From Sinomonas sp. R1AF57 (lineage in GTDB: Bacteria; Actinomycetota; Actinomycetes; Actinomycetales; Micrococcaceae), in NCBI RefSeq assembly GCF_002224485.1, contig NZ_CP022463.1, forward strand, positions 2,493,990 through 2,557,989: DNA of 64,000 bases, written 5' to 3'. The position numbers and the translations under genes are program-made. Under the pieces are notes generated by a model. That model was not told the origin of the DNA. It saw only the letters and a program-made list of their open reading frames with translations, and searched no databases. Each line of letters starts with the position of its first letter. The stretch's first letter is position 1. This document shows positions 60,661 to 64,000 of this stretch, piece by piece.

Positions 60661-63597
60661 GTGGCGGAACAGGGGCGCGGCGGCGGCCCCGGCGTGGTGG
60701 GGCGCGCGGAGGAACTGGCCGGGCTGGCCGGGGTCATCGACGCGGCGTGCTCGGGCCACGCCGGCAGCGTCCTCATCCTCGGCGACCCCGGAGTGGGCAA
60801 GACCGCCCTCGTCGCGACGGCGTGTGCGGCTGCGTCTGCAGCCGCGGGCAGCCGTGTGCACGTCCTCAAGGGCGCGGCGCTGCCGATGGGCTCCTCGGCG
60901 GTCCCGTACCTCGCCCTCCGCTCGGCGTTCCGGTCCGCGCCAACCGACCGGGGGCCGGTTCCGCTCATGCAGCGGGCTTCCGGCGAGTCGCTGGCGAACA
61001 TGCCGCTGCTCATCGACGACTGGCTCACCGCCCTCACCGAGGACGCCCCCGTCGTCCTCGCCGTCGACGACCTGCACTGGGCCGACCAGGGGACCCTGGA
61101 CGTCCTGATGTACCTCATCGCCGGGCCCGCCGAGCGCCGCCTGGCCGTCCTCGCGACGTCGCGGCTCAGCGAGGCCCACTCCGCCTCCCCGCTGCGGGAG
61201 TGGCTCGCGGACGTGCGGCGGCTCCCCGGCGTCGAGGTCAGCACGCTCCAGCCGCTCGACCGCCCCGGCACGGAGGCCCTGCTCGCCCGTCTCCTCGGAG
61301 CGCCGCCGAGCCAGTCGCTGGTCACCGAGGTCTTCGCCCGCTCGGCCGGCAACCCATACCTCACGTCCCTCCTGGCCCGCGGCCTGACCGCAGCCGACCG
61401 GCACCTCGGCCCAGGCCTCCCCACCGACCTCCGGGCAGCCGTGCTCAGGTCGTGGCACGGGCTCCCGGACCAGGCGCGGCTCCTGACCGCGATGCTCGCC
61501 GTCGGAGGCCGGGAGGTGGCCGTGCGGGACCTCCGCCGGGTCGCGGCAGGCGAGGTGTCGCCCGACGCCGTCGTGCCCCTCCTGCGCGCGGCCGCCGCCG
61601 CGGGGATCCTCGACCTCTCCCCCGACGGGACCTACTGGTTCCACCACCCGCTCATCGCCGAGACTCTCGTGCAGACCCTCTCCGCCGACGAGCGGCAGCG
61701 CTGGCACGGCGCCTTCGCCGCGGTCTACGAGGAGCCCGCCGAGGCGCACGACGCCGAGCGGCCGCCGCTGCGGCTCATCGCCCTCGCCGACCACCACCAC
61801 CGCGCCGGGAACACGGAGGCCGCCTACCGGTGGGCGCTGCGGGCCGCCGGTTCCGGCGACGGCTCGATCACCCAGAGCGACACGGTGCGCTTGCTGAGGC
61901 GCGCCGTCGCCCTCCGAGAGCGGGTGCCGAGCGCCCGGGAGGCGCCCCGCGACCTGTGGGAGGCGGTCCGCTCGGCCGCCCGCGACGCAGGGGACTTCAC
62001 CGGGGAACTCGAGGCGGTCGACGCCCTGCTGGCTGCGCTCGACCCGCAGGGGGAGCCGCTCGCGGTCGCGGAGCTCATGATCCGCCGCATGCACCTGCGC
62101 TGGTCCACCGGGGAAGCCTTCTTCGACCCGGATGTCGCGGCGCAGGCAGTCCGGCTGGCCGAAGCGGAACCGCGCAGCTGGCAGCATGCCTACGCGCTCT
62201 CGGAGCACGCCCACGCGCTCATGTGGAGGGACCGGAGGCAAGGCGGCGCCTTGGCTGAGCGCGCGCTCGCCATCGCTGTCGGCGCAGGGAATCCCCTCGC
62301 ACTCACCTACGCGAGGGCTGCCTCGGCGATGGCCGCCCTGGCCGAAGGGCGGAACCAGGAAGCGGTCGAGCTGACCGCCGAGGCGATTGCGGACGCCCTC
62401 AGCGCGCGGGACTTCTGGGCCGCCATCCACGCCGTGATGTGGCACGCGAACGCCCAGCTCCCCACCATGTTCCTCAGGGAGTACGCGGACATCATCGCCG
62501 AGGGCCGGCGGCGGCTGGAGGCCCACGGGTCCCCGCACGCCTACACGGCGAAGCTCGCCGCGATCGAGGCCGAGAGCTGGCTTGCCGTCGGCGAGTGGCG
62601 GCGCACCCTTGCAGCACTCAGGAACACCCTCGGCGCTGACCCCGGGCCCATCGCCGACGTCTCCGCACGCCTCACGGCGGCCCGGCTCGCCGCCCTCCAG
62701 GGCCGGAACGACGACGCGCTCGCCCAGCTCGCACGGGCCGAGGAGCTCTCGGACAACGGGGAGGCGTACCTGAACCTGGACTTCGCCGCGATCCGGGCCG
62801 AGGTGTACGCCGCCTGCGGCCGACCCGCGGAATCGTTCTCGGCGGCCATGGCAGGAGCGACACGGCCGGGTCCCCCGCCCACCATGTGCGAGTGGCTCGT
62901 GATGCAGGCAGCGCGGGCCCTCGCCGACCAGGCGCAGGACGCGAGGGACGGCGGCCGCCGCGCCGACAGCTTCGTGAGCGCGGCCGACGAGCTCCAGCAG
63001 CGCTTCCCGCGGGGGCTCCAGGAAATCCACGGCGACCAGGAACTCTATCTGTCCGTGCTCACGGCGCTCCACTGCCTCTACCTCGCAGAGCTCGGGCGCG
63101 CCCGCGGAGACCGGGACAACGCCGCGGCCTGGGCCGCGGCCGCGGACGCGTGCGCAGAGGCGTCGCTGCTCTGGGAGGAGGCGTATGCCTGCCGCCGGGC
63201 GGCCGAGGCGTTCCTGCTCCACGGCCGAGCCTCCAGGGCACAGGGCAGCGCGTTCCTCCGCCGCGGCCTCGCCCTCGCTGCCGAGCTTCAGGCCCGGCCC
63301 GTCCTCGAGGCGCTCGACCAGCTCGCGTCCCAGGCGAGGATCCCCACCGGCCCGGCCGCCCAGACGCGCGACGCCGGCCCTGCCCGCCTCCCCGGGCTCA
63401 CGCCCCGCGAGGCGGCCATCCTCGACTACGTCGTCGCGGGCAGGACCTACGGCGAAATCGCGCGGGAACTCGTGATCAGCGAGAAGACCGTCAGCTCCCA
63501 CATTTCGAGCCTCCTGCGGAAGACCGGGGCCGCGAACCGCGTGGACCTCGCGCGGATGGCCGCGCGGGCGCAGCGGGACGTCACCGGGCGGGAGTGA
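60661..63597 (+). CDS. Large LuxR-family ATP-binding regulator (LAL type)
   Basis: 978 aa from GTG 60661. An N-terminal AAA/STAND-type ATPase: Walker A GDPGVGKTALVATA, Walker B VVLAVDDLHWADQGTLDVLM. A long helical TPR-like middle (about residues 350-880) is followed by a C-terminal LuxR HTH (LTPREAAILDYVVAGRTYGE; IARELVISEKTVSSHISSLL). LAL proteins (MalT-like) respond to small ligands. It is adjacent to the sugar importer and may control it. Its stop is 2 bp from the map stop (convergent). Confidence 0.9.
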   Translation: MAEQGRGGGPGVVGRAEELAGLAGVIDAACSGHAGSVLILGDPGVGKTALVATACAAASAAAGSRVHVLKGAALPMGSSAVPYLALRSAFRSAPTDRGPVPLMQRASGESLANMPLLIDDWLTALTEDAPVVLAVDDLHWADQGTLDVLMYLIAGPAERRLAVLATSRLSEAHSASPLREWLADVRRLPGVEVSTLQPLDRPGTEALLARLLGAPPSQSLVTEVFARSAGNPYLTSLLARGLTAADRHLGPGLPTDLRAAVLRSWHGLPDQARLLTAMLAVGGREVAVRDLRRVAAGEVSPDAVVPLLRAAAAAGILDLSPDGTYWFHHPLIAETLVQTLSADERQRWHGAFAAVYEEPAEAHDAERPPLRLIALADHHHRAGNTEAAYRWALRAAGSGDGSITQSDTVRLLRRAVALRERVPSAREAPRDLWEAVRSAARDAGDFTGELEAVDALLAALDPQGEPLAVAELMIRRMHLRWSTGEAFFDPDVAAQAVRLAEAEPRSWQHAYALSEHAHALMWRDRRQGGALAERALAIAVGAGNPLALTYARAASAMAALAEGRNQEAVELTAEAIADALSARDFWAAIHAVMWHANAQLPTMFLREYADIIAEGRRRLEAHGSPHAYTAKLAAIEAESWLAVGEWRRTLAALRNTLGADPGPIADVSARLTAARLAALQGRNDDALAQLARAEELSDNGEAYLNLDFAAIRAEVYAACGRPAESFSAAMAGATRPGPPPTMCEWLVMQAARALADQAQDARDGGRRADSFVSAADELQQRFPRGLQEIHGDQELYLSVLTALHCLYLAELGRARGDRDNAAAWAAAADACAEASLLWEEAYACRRAAEAFLLHGRASRAQGSAFLRRGLALAAELQARPVLEALDQLASQARIPTGPAAQTRDAGPARLPGLTPREAAILDYVVAGRTYGEIARELVISEKTVSSHISSLLRKTGAANRVDLARMAARAQRDVTGRE

Positions 63598-63601
63598 AGC
63601 G

Positions 63602-64000
63602 TCAGGCGGGGATGGGAACCGGCGTGACGCCGAGGGGCTCGAGCTCGGAGGCCCCGCCGTCGGGCGCGGTGAGCACCCAGATGCCGCCCGCGTGCCGCGC
63701 GACCGAGTGCTCCCACTGGGAGGCGTGCGAGCCGTCCGTGGTCACGACCGTCCACTCGTCGTCGAGCACCTTGGTGTCGATGGACCCGCGCACGAGCATC
63801 GGCTCGATCGCGAGGGCCATGCCCGGCTTGATCTTCGCCCCCCGGTGCCCCGTGCGGTAGTTCAGCACGTCCGGCGCCATGTGCATCTGGGAGCCGATCC
63901 CGTGGCCCACGTAGTCCTCGAGGATGCCCAGCGGGGCCCCCTCCTGGGCGGAGACGAAGTCGTCGATCGCGTCCCCGATGTCCCCCACGAAGGAGCCCTT
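63602..64000 (-). CDS. map: Methionine aminopeptidase, C-terminal part (window edge)
   Basis: Reading continues past the window edge; only the last 132 codons are seen. Segments LGILEDYVGHGIGSQMHMAP, IKPGMALAIEPMLVRGS and QWEHSVARHAGGIWVLTAPD hold metal ligands His (GHGIG), Glu (IEPM) and Glu (WEHSV) of the type I enzyme. Removes initiator Met from new proteins. In many relatives it is next to infA; here it is 10.7 kb away. Confidence 0.95.
   Translation of the reverse strand, partial: KGSFVGDIGDAIDDFVSAQEGAPLGILEDYVGHGIGSQMHMAPDVLNYRTGHRGAKIKPGMALAIEPMLVRGSIDTKVLDDEWTVVTTDGSHASQWEHSVARHAGGIWVLTAPDGGASELEPLGVTPVPIPA

Overview
This 64-kb window is chromosomal DNA of a high-GC actinobacterium. 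The housekeeping genes, PPK2, GlmM/GlmS, MscL and the ribosomal-protein order point to the Micrococcaceae (Arthrobacter/Sinomonas-like); this is inferred from gene content and codon use, not from a search. No rRNA or tRNA genes were seen. The left end cuts an IS481-type transposase and the right end cuts map (methionine aminopeptidase).

The backbone is a familiar housekeeping block read from right to left: map, infA, rpmJ, rpsM, rpsK, rpoA, rplQ, truA, rplM, rpsI, glmM and glmS, with coaA divergent from glmS. It is split by accessory segments. (1) 3.3-8.4 kb: a VanY-like lipoprotein peptidase, a GIY-YIG nuclease flanked by inverted arrays of a GGTTGAGCG...GTCGAAACC repeat, a class A PBP and an alcohol dehydrogenase. 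(2) 8.4-13.3 kb: a TasA/camelysin-like protein, SipW-like signal peptidase, degenerate Hpt protein, OmpR-type regulator, secreted protein and PAS histidine kinase. (3) 20-24.3 kb: a 784-residue secreted coiled-coil protein and a secreted Fn3/PxKF-type protein that share a 40-bp upstream sequence. (4) 26.1-33.1 kb: Flp/Tad pilus locus A, whose tadA ATPase is frameshifted. (5) 33.2-38.3 kb: regulators, small hypotheticals and an orphan HsdR-N-type nuclease. (6) 39.4-49.4 kb: intact Flp/Tad locus B followed by a second Hpt-like/response-regulator/histidine-kinase set paralogous to that in segment 2. (7) 53-63.6 kb, between infA and map: a frameshifted LOTUS-like gene, an AbiEi/DUF559 gene flanked by two 80-bp CCCCAGCTT...CTGGGGAG elements, a 9 x 21-bp tandem repeat, a P1-family peptidase, a sugar ABC importer lacking its ATPase and a large LuxR-type ATPase regulator.

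The theme of the accessory DNA is the cell surface (two Tad pili, a TasA/SipW system, large secreted proteins) under paired two-component control. The most unusual signals are: (a) two small nuclease-fold genes (GIY-YIG; DUF559), each bracketed by its own repeat family, which looks like an endonuclease/repeat partnership; (b) two paralogous sensor sets whose Hpt-like proteins lack the phospho-accepting histidine, with a shared TTGA-N7-TTGA operator candidate in the first; (c) a shared 40-bp motif with core ACCGAGTACTC upstream of the two secreted proteins, the core recurring before the Flp-A pilin gene.
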